Of a DNA stretch of 64,000 bases, positions 28,851 to 38,081 are shown one piece after another; position 1 is the first letter of the stretch; each line of letters begins with the position of its first letter. The notes beneath the pieces were generated by a model that made no database searches, was not told the origin of the DNA, and worked only from the letters and a program-made list of their open reading frames with translations. A program made the translations under genes and the position numbers. The DNA is from Sphingomonas arvum (GTDB lineage Bacteria; Pseudomonadota; Alphaproteobacteria; Sphingomonadales; Sphingomonadaceae), in contig NZ_JAPDOB010000002.1 of NCBI RefSeq assembly GCF_026013565.1, positions 682,001 through 746,000 on the forward strand, in the 5' to 3' direction.

Positions 28851-30106
28851 TGGCGGCACCGCAGCAGCAGCCGCTGATCGGCGCTCTCGATATCGGCTCG
28901 TCCAAGGTCTCCGCGCTGATCTGCGCGACCGATCCGGACGGGCGCCTGCGCGTCCTCGGCACCGGGCAGCGCGAAAGCCGCGGCGTGAAGCGCGGCTTCA
29001 TCACCGACATGGAGGCGAGCGAGGTCGCCGTCCGGGAGGCGGTCGAGCAGGCCGAGCGCATGGCCGGGCAGTCGATCGACGACGTCTGGGCCAGCTTCGG
29101 CGCGGGCGGGCTGACCAGTGAGCTTGCTACCGTGGAAGTGGAGCTCGGCGGCCATCAGGTCGAGCAGTCCGACGTCGAGGAATTGCTTGCGGCCGGGCGC
29201 TCGGCCATCGACCGCAAGGGCCAGGTGGTCCTCCACGCCAACCCCGCGCTCTACTCGCTCGACAATGTCCAGGGCGTGGTGCAGCCGGTCGGCCTCCATG
29301 CCGAGCGGCTGGGCGTCGACATCCACGTCATCGCGGCAGACTCGGGTCCGCTGCGCAACATCGACCTGACAATCCGCCAAGCGCACCTCGGCGTGCGTGC
29401 CATTGTCGCGTCGCCGATCGCCGCATCCTTGTCGACGCTCAGCCAGGAGGAGCGCGACCTGGGCGTTGCACTGGTCGAACTGGGTGCGGAGGTGACCAAC
29501 GTCTCGCTCCATGCCGGCGGCATGCTGGTCGGGCTGCGCTCCATTCCGCTGGGCGCGCGCGACATCACCGATGACATTGCCTGCGCGTTCGGGGTCACTC
29601 GGCGCGATGCCGAGCGGATGAAATGCTTTCACGGCTCGGCCATGACGTCCCCGCGCGACAACCACGAGATGGTGGAAGCGCGCGGCCACGGCTCGGACGA
29701 TGGCGCAGAGCCGATGCGCATCAGCCGCGCGCAGTTGATGACCGTCATTCGCCAGCGGATCGAGGAAATCACCGGCGAGGTCGAGGGCAGCCTCAAGGCA
29801 CTGGGCTTCACCGGTCCGGTCGGTCGCCAGGTCGTGCTGACCGGCGGCGGCGCCGAGCTCAAGAACATCGCGGACTATATGCAAGGCGTGCTCGGCCGCG
29901 CCGTCCGCGTCGGCCGGCCGAGGCAGATCACCGGCTTGCCCGACGCACACTCGGGTCCTGGCTTTGCGACCCTGGTCGGCCTGGCCATGCTCGGCCACGG
30001 CGGCAACCGCGACATCCGCGACATCGCGCTCGGCACCATCTCGGAGAAGCGCAAGCCTGCTGGCGGGATGATGGGCCGCCTGATTGCCGCCATGCGCGGT
30101 GCGTGA
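28850..30106 (+). CDS. ftsA: Cell division protein FtsA
   Basis: FtsA is the actin-like membrane anchor of the FtsZ ring. The ATG at 28850 forms TGATG with the ftsQ stop and gives 418 residues. Actin-family motifs are GALDIGSSKVSALI (phosphate 1), the 1C domain in the first third, ALVELGAEVTNVSL (phosphate 2) and VLTGGGAELKNIADYM (adenosine). The C terminus [14 protein letters not shown] is the amphipathic membrane-targeting helix. The next gene overlaps by eight bases, and ftsZ is 839 bases further on rather than adjacent. Confidence 0.96.
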   Translation: MAAPQQQPLIGALDIGSSKVSALICATDPDGRLRVLGTGQRESRGVKRGFITDMEASEVAVREAVEQAERMAGQSIDDVWASFGAGGLTSELATVEVELGGHQVEQSDVEELLAAGRSAIDRKGQVVLHANPALYSLDNVQGVVQPVGLHAERLGVDIHVIAADSGPLRNIDLTIRQAHLGVRAIVASPIAASLSTLSQEERDLGVALVELGAEVTNVSLHAGGMLVGLRSIPLGARDITDDIACAFGVTRRDAERMKCFHGSAMTSPRDNHEMVEARGHGSDDGAEPMRISRAQLMTVIRQRIEEITGEVEGSLKALGFTGPVGRQVVLTGGGAELKNIADYMQGVLGRAVRVGRPRQITGLPDAHSGPGFATLVGLAMLGHGGNRDIRDIALGTISEKRKPAGGMMGRLIAAMRGA

Positions 30107-30812
30107 TCGCCGCTTCCTGGGCGGCGCCCTCCTGGTCGTGCTGCTGCCGTTGCTGTCCCTGGTGCTGGCAGCGATGTGCCTCGATCGCTGGGGCTATCCC
30201 ACGCCGCCCGAACGCTGCGCCAACTATCGGCCGGCACCCGGTCCGCTGATCGCCCATGCCGGTGGCGGGCTGCCGGACCGCATCTACTCCAATGAACTTG
30301 CAGCCATGAAGCTTGCGCGGGCGCATGGCTTTCGCTGGATCGAGCTCGACTTCGTGGAGGAGGGCGGCGCAATCCGGCTCGGCCACGATCCCTGGCGCAT
30401 GAGCGGCACCACGGTGGCGCAATTGCTGGCCTGGCTGCAGAGCGAACCGTCGGTCCGGATCGTGACCGACTTTAAGACTCCGAACGTCAGCGGCCTGGCT
30501 GCGCTGCGTCGGGCGGCCGGGCCGCTGCAGGATCGTTTCATCCCGCAGATCTACTCACCGTCGGAGTACCACCCCGTGCGGCGACTTGGCTATGGTGCGC
30601 CGATCCTGACCGCCTACCGGCTCGGCTGGCTCGGCTGGCAGCGGGCCGCCAACCGGCTCCCGCTGCTGGCCGTCACGCTGCCCTACAATCGGCGGTTCCT
30701 CGCGCCGCTGCTGCGCCACCCGATATTCCTTCATACGGTCAACGAACCGGTTCCGGGCGTGGGCCTCTATACCGATTGCCTGGTGCCGCTGTCCCGTTCT
30801 GAATCAGGTTGA
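30099..30812 (+). CDS. Divergent glycerophosphodiester phosphodiesterase-like membrane protein
   Basis: This is a 237-residue protein with an N-terminal transmembrane anchor (about 8-27) and a GDPD-like TIM-barrel start. IAHAGGG (His53), [22 protein letters not shown] (Glu82, Asp84) and RLGHDP (His96) line up with the HRGG, ENT...ELD and HD elements of GDPDs. However, Arg after His53 is Ala, the ENT glutamate is replaced, and the second acidic motif is not evident. Activity on glycerophosphodiesters is therefore uncertain. The GTG at 30099 overlaps ftsA by eight bases, so it is translated with the division genes, and it separates ftsA from ftsZ. It might act on phospholipid products at the envelope, but that is inference. 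Confidence 0.7.
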   Translation: MRDRRFLGGALLVVLLPLLSLVLAAMCLDRWGYPTPPERCANYRPAPGPLIAHAGGGLPDRIYSNELAAMKLARAHGFRWIELDFVEEGGAIRLGHDPWRMSGTTVAQLLAWLQSEPSVRIVTDFKTPNVSGLAALRRAAGPLQDRFIPQIYSPSEYHPVRRLGYGAPILTAYRLGWLGWQRAANRLPLLAVTLPYNRRFLAPLLRHPIFLHTVNEPVPGVGLYTDCLVPLSRSESG

Positions 30813-30897
30813 GTCCGATCGGCCACGCTCCGCCCCCTTTTCGTCGCAACGGTTAACATTTCCGCTTGCTCGCCGGACTCGGGCGATTCATAGATTC
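30801..30897. promoter_or_regulatory. Cluster of five GANTC sites upstream of ftsZ
   Basis: GANTC, the CcrM methylation site of alphaproteobacteria, occurs at 30801, 30811, 30876, 30885 and 30893, that is five times in 97 bases. From base composition about 0.3 would be expected. One TTAAC (30853), a CtrA-like half site, also lies here. The ftsZ start is at 30946, so these sites fall in its promoter region. In Caulobacter, ftsZ is under CtrA and GcrA/CcrM control, which makes methylation-linked control plausible here. Confidence 0.6.
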
Positions 30898-30945
30898 ATG
30901 TCGAGGGTTCAACGCGCTAGGGCGCGCTACTGGGGGAAGTCGTCA

Positions 30946-32349
30946 ATGAGCATCGATTTCATTCGTCCGGCCGTGGATGAGCTTCGCCCGCGCATCAGCG
31001 TGATCGGCGTCGGCGGCGCGGGCGGCAACGCCATCGCCAACATGATCCGCCGCGACGTCCAGGGGGTCGACTTCCTGGTCGCCAACACTGACGCGCAGGC
31101 GCTCAATCACAGCCTGGCAGATCGCCGGGTCCAGCTCGGACCGAAGATCACGCAGGGGCTGGGCGCCGGCTCGCGTCCGGAGATCGGCCGCGCGGCCGCC
31201 GAAGAGACGATCGAGGAACTGGAGCGCACGCTGGAAGGCGCGCACATGTGCTTCATCGCAGCCGGCATGGGCGGCGGTACCGGCACCGGTGCGGCCCCGG
31301 TGATCGCCAAGGCTGCCCGCGACAAGGGTATTCTGACCGTCGGCGTAGTAACCAAGCCGTTCGCGTTCGAGGGCGCCCGCCGGGCCCGTGCGGCCGATGC
31401 CGGCATTGCCGAGCTGCAGTCGCACGTCGACACGCTGATCGTCATCCCCAACCAGAACCTGTTCCGCCTCGCCAACGCCGACACGACCTTCAAGGAAGCG
31501 TTCGAGATGGCGGACGAGGTCCTGCAGCAGGGCGTTCGCGGGATCACCGACCTGATGGTCATGCCAGGCCTCATCAACCTCGACTTCGCCGACGTTCGCG
31601 CCGTGATGGGCGAGATGGGCAAGGCGATGATGGGCACCGGCGAGGCCTCGGGCGAGAACCGGGCCATCGAAGCGGCCGAGAAGGCGATCTCGAACCCGCT
31701 GCTCGACGGCGTCTCCATGCGCGGCGCCAAGGGCGTGATCGTCTCCATCGTCGGAGGCGAGGACATGCGCCTGATGGAAGTCGACGAAGCGGCCAGCCAC
31801 ATCAAGGAACTGGTCGATCCCGACGCCAACATCATCTGGGGCTCGGCCTTCAACAACGAGCTGGAAGGCCGCATCCGAGTCTCGGTCGTCGCGACAGGCA
31901 TCGAAGCGGAGGAGGCCGCCAAGCCGACCTCGACCGCAGCAACCACCAGCTCGGCTGCGCCGACCAAGGTTTTCACCTTCCCGGGCGCCCGCGCCAACGC
32001 CGCGCCGTCGGCTCCGACAGCCGCCGCACCCGTTGCGCCCCAGCCGCGCGCCGAAGCGCCGACCGTCGGCAATGACGACGAGGGCAGCGATGAGCTGCTG
32101 CTAGACAGCGACGACATCCTGACCTCGCCGGTAGGGGCGCCGCCGGTGCCCCCGCCCGTTGCCGAGCAGGAAGCGGCGCCGGTTGCTGCGCCAGTCGTCG
32201 CCAAGCAGCCACGCGACTCTGGTACGCTGTTCGAACGGATGAGCAACATCGCTCGCGGCGCCGGCAAGGTGGAGAGCGAGGCGACCCCGACCATCCGCCG
32301 GGAACCGCTGGACATCCCGCGCTTCCTCAATCGGCAGAATAACCAGTAA
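30946..32349 (+). CDS. ftsZ: Cell division GTPase FtsZ
   Basis: FtsZ polymerises into the Z ring that organises division. The ATG at 30946 has GGGGGAAG six bases upstream and gives 467 residues; an upstream in-frame ATG lacks such a site. The N-terminal GTPase domain has [10 protein letters not shown] near residue 21 and the tubulin signature GGGTGTG at 109-115. After about residue 320 comes a Pro/Ala-rich intrinsically disordered linker, and the conserved C-terminal peptide DIPRFLNRQ sits at 456-464, where FtsA and ZipA-like partners bind. A strong terminator follows. Confidence 0.98.
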   Translation: MSIDFIRPAVDELRPRISVIGVGGAGGNAIANMIRRDVQGVDFLVANTDAQALNHSLADRRVQLGPKITQGLGAGSRPEIGRAAAEETIEELERTLEGAHMCFIAAGMGGGTGTGAAPVIAKAARDKGILTVGVVTKPFAFEGARRARAADAGIAELQSHVDTLIVIPNQNLFRLANADTTFKEAFEMADEVLQQGVRGITDLMVMPGLINLDFADVRAVMGEMGKAMMGTGEASGENRAIEAAEKAISNPLLDGVSMRGAKGVIVSIVGGEDMRLMEVDEAASHIKELVDPDANIIWGSAFNNELEGRIRVSVVATGIEAEEAAKPTSTAATTSSAAPTKVFTFPGARANAAPSAPTAAAPVAPQPRAEAPTVGNDDEGSDELLLDSDDILTSPVGAPPVPPPVAEQEAAPVAAPVVAKQPRDSGTLFERMSNIARGAGKVESEATPTIRREPLDIPRFLNRQNNQ

Positions 32350-32377
32350 GCTTGCTGCTCACTCACGATGCTTCATG

Positions 32378-32402
32378 GGACCCCGGCCTCGCGCCGGGGT
32401 CC
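32378..32402 (+). terminator. Terminator after ftsZ
   Basis: A perfect 10-bp GC-rich stem (32378-32387 with 32393-32402) closes a five-base loop. TTCGTTTC follows, a modest T-rich stretch. It lies 28 bases after the ftsZ stop and marks the end of the division cluster transcript. Confidence 0.8.
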
Positions 32403-32482
32403 TTCGTTTCGGCTCGCCTCCCGCGGATCACGGCCCGTCGCGCAGGGCCTCGCGGCAAGCTCCGGTCAAGCTAACAGCTGGC

Positions 32483-33724
32483 ATGGGGATGGGGATGCTT
32501 CGACAATTGGCGTTCAGCCTGTGCGCGGCGGCGATACTGCCGGCGTCGGCGCACGCGCAATATATCGGCGGTAACGCGCCGCCCCCGCCGCTCGCGCCGC
32601 CGCCCGGTGTTGCGGAAAGCCCGTCGGCGGCGCTCGCCCGGCATATTCGCACGCTTGCCGGCTCGCCGCGCGACTACAATGCGCTGCTCGGCGCCGGCAA
32701 GGCAGCGCTCGACACGGGCGACGCTGAAGCGGCCATCGGATTCTACGGCCGCGCCGGCGAGGTGAACCCCGCTAGCTGGGTGCCCAAGATCGGGCAGGGC
32801 GCGGCGTTGGTCCAGCTGCTCGACCCAGGTTCAGCCATGCAGGCGTTCGACACCGCGCAGCGGCTCGGCGCCCGGCCGTTGTCCTTCGCGCTTGATCGGG
32901 GACTCGCCTACGACCTTTTGGGCGACCAGGCCCGGGCGCAGGCCGACTACCGCATCGCGCTGGGCGGCACCGACCCGAACGAGGCGCGGCGCCGCCTGGC
33001 GCTCAGCTTGGCGGTCAGCGGCCGCCGGGCCGAAGCGCTGACGGCGCTCGACCCTTTGCTCGCCCGCCGCGATCCGGGCGCGCTCCGCGCTCGCGCCTTC
33101 GTGCTGGCGCTCACGGGCGATCCTGACGGCGCCCGCAGCGCGGTCAACGTCGCGTTGCCTGGGCTCGCGGGGAGCATGGACCCGTTCCTGCGCCGGCTGG
33201 CGACGCTACGGCCGGCGGAAAAGGTGGCCGCGGTCCACTTCGGCGTCATTCCGGGCAGCGGCCAAGCACTCGCCTCGGCCACGCCGCGGACCGTCGGAGA
33301 CCGGCTCGGCAACCTCGACCAACTGCTCCGATCGGGCGAGCCGCAGCCGCCTCCAGCGCCCGTACCAGCTCCGGTGATCGCCGCGACGCCGTACGCGCGC
33401 CCGGTCTACCCCCGGCCTTCGGGTCCCCCGGCCGCCAGCGCGGTGCCCGCGTCGCGGCCCCGCATCTGGCTGCAGCTCGCCAGCGGCGATCCCGCCACGC
33501 TGCCGGCTCAATTTCGGCGCCTCAAGGACCGCAACCGCGATCTGCTGAGCGGTATCGACGGCTATCTGGTGCAGGAGGCGGGCCGCGCTCGCCTGCTGAT
33601 CGGACCCTTTCGCAACGCGGCCGACGCGCGCACTTTTGCCGACGATCTCGGCAGTGCGGACATCGCCGCGTCGAGCTGGACCAACGCGCCGGGCCAGCAG
33701 GTCACCAAGCTTCCGCCGCAATGA
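32483..33724 (+). CDS. Secreted TPR protein with C-terminal SPOR-like domain
   Basis: This is a roughly 413-residue exported protein. The first ATG after the terminator (32483) and two more at 32489 and 32495 precede a signal peptide MLRQLAFSLCAAAILPASAHA. After a Pro-rich spacer, residues about 55-260 are TPR-like helical pairs (such as NALLGAGKAALDTGDAEAAI and LDRGLAYDLLGDQARAQADY). A Pro-rich linker leads to a C-terminal SPOR-like domain (IWLQLASGDPATLPAQF to LLIGPFRNAADARTFA), a domain that binds denuded peptidoglycan at the septum. It likely acts in the periplasm in envelope growth or division. dgt overlaps its end by four bases. Confidence 0.78.
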   Translation: MGMGMLRQLAFSLCAAAILPASAHAQYIGGNAPPPPLAPPPGVAESPSAALARHIRTLAGSPRDYNALLGAGKAALDTGDAEAAIGFYGRAGEVNPASWVPKIGQGAALVQLLDPGSAMQAFDTAQRLGARPLSFALDRGLAYDLLGDQARAQADYRIALGGTDPNEARRRLALSLAVSGRRAEALTALDPLLARRDPGALRARAFVLALTGDPDGARSAVNVALPGLAGSMDPFLRRLATLRPAEKVAAVHFGVIPGSGQALASATPRTVGDRLGNLDQLLRSGEPQPPPAPVPAPVIAATPYARPVYPRPSGPPAASAVPASRPRIWLQLASGDPATLPAQFRRLKDRNRDLLSGIDGYLVQEAGRARLLIGPFRNAADARTFADDLGSADIAASSWTNAPGQQVTKLPPQ

Positions 33725-34881
33725 CCCTGCCCGCAGCGCTGGCCGCACATCCATCGCGCTCGCGCGGCCGTCTGTTTGCCGAGCGCGACGCCGGTCCGCG
33801 CGGGCCCCGCGACGCCTTCCAGCGCGACCGCGACCGGATCGTCCACTCAGTCTCTTTCCGTCGCCTGCGCCACAAAACCCAAGTGTTCGTCGCGCCCGAC
33901 GGGGACCACTATCGCGTGCGCCTGACCCACTCGATCGAGGTCGCACAGATCGGCCGCACCGTGGCTCGCGTGCTTGGCCTCAACGAGGACCTCACCGAGG
34001 CGCTTTGCCTGGCCCATGACCTCGGCCACCCGCCATTCGGGCACGCCGGGGAGGACGCGCTGGACGCCGCCTTGTCGGATTGGGGCGGGTTCGATCACAA
34101 CGGTCACACGCTTCGGCTCGTCACCGAGCTGGAGGCGCCGTATCCAGAGTTCGACGGGCTCAATCTCAGTTGGGAAACGCTGGAGGGCCTGGCCAAGCAC
34201 AACGGCCCGGTAGCGCGGCCCAAGTGGGCACTGGCCGAGGCCGACGCGGCGCTCGACCTCGAACTCGGCAGCTGGCCCAGCCTGGAGGCGCAGGTCGCGG
34301 CGCTGGCGGACGACATCGCTTATGACAATCACGACATCGACGACGGCTTGCGCGCCGGCATCCTGCAGTTGGATGCGCTGCTCGAGTCGCCCTTCGTCCG
34401 GCGGCATTGGGACGCGATCGGCCGCCGCCACCCTGACCTGGCGCTCGACCGCAAGCTGAAGGCGCTGGTCCGCGACCAGATCGGCACCATGGTCGGCGAC
34501 CTGCTCGCCGAGACCCGCCGGCGGGTCGCCGAAAGCGGCGCCGCGACCGTGGACGAGGTGCGCGCGGCTGGGCGGGCGCTGGCCGGCTTTTCCGACGAGC
34601 TCGCCGGCGAAGAGCGAAAGCTCAAGTCCTTCCTCTACGCCAGCCTCTACAACGCGCCGCCGCTGCAGCCCGTCCGGCGCGAGGCGCAGCGAGTGGTCGC
34701 GAACCTCGCCGCGGCCTACCTGGGCGAGCCGCGCCTCCTGCCCGACGCCTGGCACCGCGGAGACGACGCGACCGCGCGCGCCCGCAATGTCGCCGATTAC
34801 GTTGCCGGCATGACCGATCCCTTCGCCATCCGCCGGCACGAGGAACTGGTCGGGCCGGTCACACTGCCCGAGAAGTTCTGA
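33721..34881 (+). CDS. dgt: dGTP triphosphohydrolase-like HD protein
   Basis: This 386-residue cytoplasmic protein belongs to the dGTPase-like family of HD phosphohydrolases, which remove triphosphate from dNTPs. Metal ligands expected in the HD fold are His70 (RLTHSIEV) and His99-Asp100 (LAHDLGHPPFGH), and LADDIAYDNHDIDDGL supplies the later Asp. The alphaproteobacterial proteins are usually called dgt-like type 2. Substrate choice cannot be read from the sequence. ATGA overlap with the TPR/SPOR gene; argS follows after 93 bases. Confidence 0.92.
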   Translation: MTLPAALAAHPSRSRGRLFAERDAGPRGPRDAFQRDRDRIVHSVSFRRLRHKTQVFVAPDGDHYRVRLTHSIEVAQIGRTVARVLGLNEDLTEALCLAHDLGHPPFGHAGEDALDAALSDWGGFDHNGHTLRLVTELEAPYPEFDGLNLSWETLEGLAKHNGPVARPKWALAEADAALDLELGSWPSLEAQVAALADDIAYDNHDIDDGLRAGILQLDALLESPFVRRHWDAIGRRHPDLALDRKLKALVRDQIGTMVGDLLAETRRRVAESGAATVDEVRAAGRALAGFSDELAGEERKLKSFLYASLYNAPPLQPVRREAQRVVANLAAAYLGEPRLLPDAWHRGDDATARARNVADYVAGMTDPFAIRRHEELVGPVTLPEKF

Positions 34882-34974
34882 GCGGAGTGACATTCGCGCA
34901 CTCGCCAAGGCGTGACGCCTCCGCCATGCTGCGCTAGGGGCCACCGCTCCACGACGAGCAGCGGACACGAGATT

Positions 34975-36702
34975 TTGAGCCTTTACGCGCGTTTTTCCGA
35001 CCAGCTGAACCATGTGCTCGACCAGCTCGTCGCCGCCGGCACGCTGCCGGCCGAGCTGAACCGGGGCGCGGTCGCCGTGGAGCCGCCGCGCGACCCGGCG
35101 CATGGCGACCTCGCGACCAATGCCGCGATGGTTTTGGCCAAGGCCGCGAAGACCAATCCGCGTGCACTGGCGGCCGAGCTGGCACCGCGGCTGGAGCAAT
35201 TGCCCGGAGTGACCGCGGTCGAGATCGCCGGTCCCGGCTTCATCAACCTGCGCCTGGCGCCCGATATCTGGCGCGAAGAATTGGCCGCCATCCTGCGCGA
35301 AGGGGAGGGCTATGGCCGCCGCGACCTCGGCCGGGGCACGCGCGTCAACGTTGAATATGTCTCGGCCAACCCGACCGGGCCGATGCACATGGGCCATTGC
35401 CGCGGGGCAGTGGTCGGCGACGCGCTTGCCAGCCTGCTGGAGGCGGCGGGTTTCCAGGTCACCCGCGAATATTACGTCAACGATGCGGGCAGCCAGGTCG
35501 ACACGCTCGCCCGCTCGGCGCACCTGCGCTACCGCGAGGCGCTGGGCGAGGACATCGGCGAGGTCCCGGCAGGGCTCTACCCGGGCGATTATCTCAAGCC
35601 GGTCGGGGTGCTGCTGGCGGCCGAGTATGGCGATCGCTTCGTCGCCGCGCCCGAGGCGGAGTGGCTGGCGCTGTTCAAGCACAAGACCGTGGCCGCGATG
35701 ATGGACCTGATCCGCCACGACCTCGCCCTGCTTGGCATCCACCACGACCGGTTCAGTTCCGAAGCCGAGGTGGTGGCGTCAGGCGCTGCGGACCGGGCGG
35801 TCGCCGAACTACGCGCCAAGGACCTGGTCTACGAAGGCGTGCTGGAAGCGCCCAAGGGGAAGGTGGTCGAGGACTGGGAGCCGGTGGAGCTGACCCTGTT
35901 CCGCTCCACCCGGTTCGGCGACGACCAGGACCGGCCGATGAAGAAGTCGGACGGCAGCTGGACCTATTTCGGCGTCGATGCCGCCTATCACCTTCAGAAG
36001 CTGGAACGCTCGGACGAGCTGATCAACATCTGGGGCGCGGACCATTCAGGTACGGTGAAGCGCACCCAGGCGGCGGTCGCCGCGCTCGCCGGGCGTAACG
36101 CGCTGGACGTCAAGCTGGTACAGATGGTGCAGCTGCTCCGCGCCGGCGAGCCGGTGAAGATGAGCAAGCGGTCGGGCAGCTTTGTGACCCTGGCCGACGT
36201 GGTGCGGGAAGTCGGCAAGGACGTCGTCCGCTTCATGATGTTGACCAAGCGTGCCGACACGCCGTTGGACTTTGACTTCGCCAAGGTAGTGGAGGCGTCC
36301 AAGGACAATCCGGTGTTCTATGTCCAGTACGCCCACGCGCGGATCGCGTCGCTGGGGCGCAAGGCGGCCGAAGCGGGGATCACGCTCGACCGGCCGGCCG
36401 ATCTTGCGCTGCTGGACGAAGAAGAACTGGCGTTGGTCAAGCTGACGGCGCAATATCCGCGGGTGATCGAGGGAGGCGCGCTGGCCCATGAACCGCATCG
36501 GATCGCCTTCTACCTGTACGATCTGGCGGCGGCCTTCCATGCGCTCTGGAATCGCGGCAACGACGACCCGTCGCGCCGCTTCCTCCTGGAGGACCAGCCC
36601 GACCTCGGGCGCGCGCGGCTGGAGCTGGCGCGGGGCGTGCAGCGCATCATCCGCTCGGGCCTCGCGCTGATGGGCGTGGAAGCGGCGGAGGAGATGCGCT
36701 GA
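34975..36702 (+). CDS. argS: Arginyl-tRNA synthetase
   Basis: ArgS charges tRNA-Arg. The 575-residue protein is a class I synthetase with an N-terminal additional domain (about 1-115), the HIGH signature as HMGH at 138-141, and KMSKRSG in the second half, then the anticodon-binding helices ending LALMGVEAAEEMR. The start is probably TTG at 34975: it fits family length and no ATG or GTG with a good ribosome site is in frame nearby. The next gene starts two bases after its stop. Confidence 0.95.
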   Translation: MSLYARFSDQLNHVLDQLVAAGTLPAELNRGAVAVEPPRDPAHGDLATNAAMVLAKAAKTNPRALAAELAPRLEQLPGVTAVEIAGPGFINLRLAPDIWREELAAILREGEGYGRRDLGRGTRVNVEYVSANPTGPMHMGHCRGAVVGDALASLLEAAGFQVTREYYVNDAGSQVDTLARSAHLRYREALGEDIGEVPAGLYPGDYLKPVGVLLAAEYGDRFVAAPEAEWLALFKHKTVAAMMDLIRHDLALLGIHHDRFSSEAEVVASGAADRAVAELRAKDLVYEGVLEAPKGKVVEDWEPVELTLFRSTRFGDDQDRPMKKSDGSWTYFGVDAAYHLQKLERSDELINIWGADHSGTVKRTQAAVAALAGRNALDVKLVQMVQLLRAGEPVKMSKRSGSFVTLADVVREVGKDVVRFMMLTKRADTPLDFDFAKVVEASKDNPVFYVQYAHARIASLGRKAAEAGITLDRPADLALLDEEELALVKLTAQYPRVIEGGALAHEPHRIAFYLYDLAAAFHALWNRGNDDPSRRFLLEDQPDLGRARLELARGVQRIIRSGLALMGVEAAEEMR

Positions 36703-36703
36703 G

Positions 36704-37438
36704 GTGGCCGAGCGGTTGCGCGATACGTCGGACGACCGCCTGCCGTGGCTCACGGAAGTGCCCAAGGCTGCGCCGGCACCGGCGCCCGCGCCGGTCCGCA
36801 AGCGCTCGCTGCCGCTGCTCACTTTCCTGCTTGGCGCACTGTTCGCCCTAATCGGCGTTGGCGCCTACTGGCTCGGCAACCGCTCGGGGGTGAGCGACGT
36901 GGTGAGCGAGGAACGGCCCGGCATGGCGGCACAGGCGGAAACCTCTGCCCAGGCGGAGGCGGAAGGCGAACTCGCGGAGGCCGAGCCGCTGCCGCTCGAC
37001 ACGCCCGAAGCGCTGTTCGAAAACCTGGCACAGCCGGCCAGTCCCGTGCCGCCATCTGCCCAGCAGATCAGGCAGGGCAGCACCGGGCCCACACCTAAGA
37101 CCGCACCGGCACGGCCTCGCCGGGTGGTCCCGCGCGAGCAGGCCGAGGCCGCTGCGGAGCCGGAGACCCCTGAGCAACCGGTGGTTCGCGGTCGAATCGT
37201 CCAAACGGGAGCCTTCGTGTCTCGTCAGCAGGCGCAGGCTTCCTGGGAGCAGATGGTGCGCAAGTGGCCTTACCTTGCGACCAAGCCGCTGCTGATTTCA
37301 CCCCTGGACGTGCGGTCGACCGACGGCAAGGAAACCCGCATGTACCGGGTCTTGCTCGCCACCGCCTCTCAAGCCCAATCCGAAGTCATCTGCCAGCGGC
37401 TGCAATCGGCCCGGCAAAGTTGCGTGGTAGTGTACTGA
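36704..37438 (+). CDS. SPOR-domain membrane protein (first of a tandem pair)
   Basis: This is a 244-residue bitopic protein. Residues 1-35 are cytoplasmic and include PWLTEV, residues 36-57 span the membrane (LLTFLLGALFALIGVGAYWLG), the next 100 are acidic/Pro-rich linker, and residues from about 168 form a SPOR domain (VRGRIVQTGAFVSRQQAQASW to CQRLQSARQSCVVVY). SPOR domains bind septal peptidoglycan lacking stem peptides. The start is GTG two bases after the argS stop, with GGAGGA upstream inside argS. A second SPOR protein follows directly and nagZ after it. Confidence 0.85.
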   Translation: MAERLRDTSDDRLPWLTEVPKAAPAPAPAPVRKRSLPLLTFLLGALFALIGVGAYWLGNRSGVSDVVSEERPGMAAQAETSAQAEAEGELAEAEPLPLDTPEALFENLAQPASPVPPSAQQIRQGSTGPTPKTAPARPRRVVPREQAEAAAEPETPEQPVVRGRIVQTGAFVSRQQAQASWEQMVRKWPYLATKPLLISPLDVRSTDGKETRMYRVLLATASQAQSEVICQRLQSARQSCVVVY

Positions 37439-37439
37439 C

Positions 37440-38081
37440 ATGGCGACCCAAGAACAGAATTTTCCGTGGCTTGAACCGGTCGAGGACGAGGACGATGCGC
37501 CGCGCCTGTCCGCGAGCAAGATGCTGGCGGGGATCGTGCTGGTCCTGCTTGCCTTGGGGCTCGTTGCCGGGACCATGTTCTGGCTTGGCAAGCGCAACGT
37601 GGGCGAAGGCTCCGGCCCGCCAGAGTTGATCGCCGCGCCGTCCGGTCCCTACAAGGTCAAACCGGCCGATCCCGGTGGCCTCGACATCAGGGGCGAAAGC
37701 GGTACCGCTTATGCGACCAGCGCCGGCGAGCAAACGGACGCGCAGCTCGACCTCAACGCGGTGCCGGAAGAGCCGGTAGCTCGGCCGCAGCAGCAGGCCG
37801 CTCCTGCTGATGCTCCCGCCGCGGCCGACAGTCAGCCGGCGGCCCCCAGCGGACCGGCAGGAAGCACCATCCAGCTCGGCTTTTTCCCTAGCCAGGCGGC
37901 TGCGAACGGCACGTGGGAATCGCTCTCCGGCCGCTTCCCTGCGGTGGCGGGCGCCGGCAAGGTGGTAGTTCCTTACCAGAGCGGCTACCGGCTGCGCGCC
38001 AGCTTTGGTTCGGCGGCCGAGGCCGCCCGCGCCTGTCAATTGCTCAAGGTCGCCGGCGAAGCCTGCTTCGTGGTGCGCTAG
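37440..38081 (+). CDS. SPOR-domain membrane protein (second of a tandem pair)
   Basis: This is a 213-residue bitopic protein of the same layout as its neighbour: short cytoplasmic part with FPWLEPV near residue 8, a transmembrane helix at about 28-49 (MLAGIVLVLLALGLVAGTMFWLG), a Pro/Ala/Gln-rich linker, and a C-terminal SPOR domain starting TIQLGFFPSQAAANGTWESL and ending LLKVAGEACFVVR. The shared PWL motif and layout suggest an old duplication, although the linkers differ. ATG at 37440 follows the previous stop by one base; its own TAG overlaps the GTG of nagZ. Confidence 0.85.
   Translation: MATQEQNFPWLEPVEDEDDAPRLSASKMLAGIVLVLLALGLVAGTMFWLGKRNVGEGSGPPELIAAPSGPYKVKPADPGGLDIRGESGTAYATSAGEQTDAQLDLNAVPEEPVARPQQQAAPADAPAAADSQPAAPSGPAGSTIQLGFFPSQAAANGTWESLSGRFPAVAGAGKVVVPYQSGYRLRASFGSAAEAARACQLLKVAGEACFVVR

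Noticed and set aside
30853-30857. CtrA site before ftsZ
   Set aside because: Only one TTAAC half is present. The second half at the right spacing is missing.
33847-35745. 632-codon minus strand open frame opposite dgt and argS
   Set aside because: It crosses two real genes, has the same reverse-frame composition and lacks a start signal.
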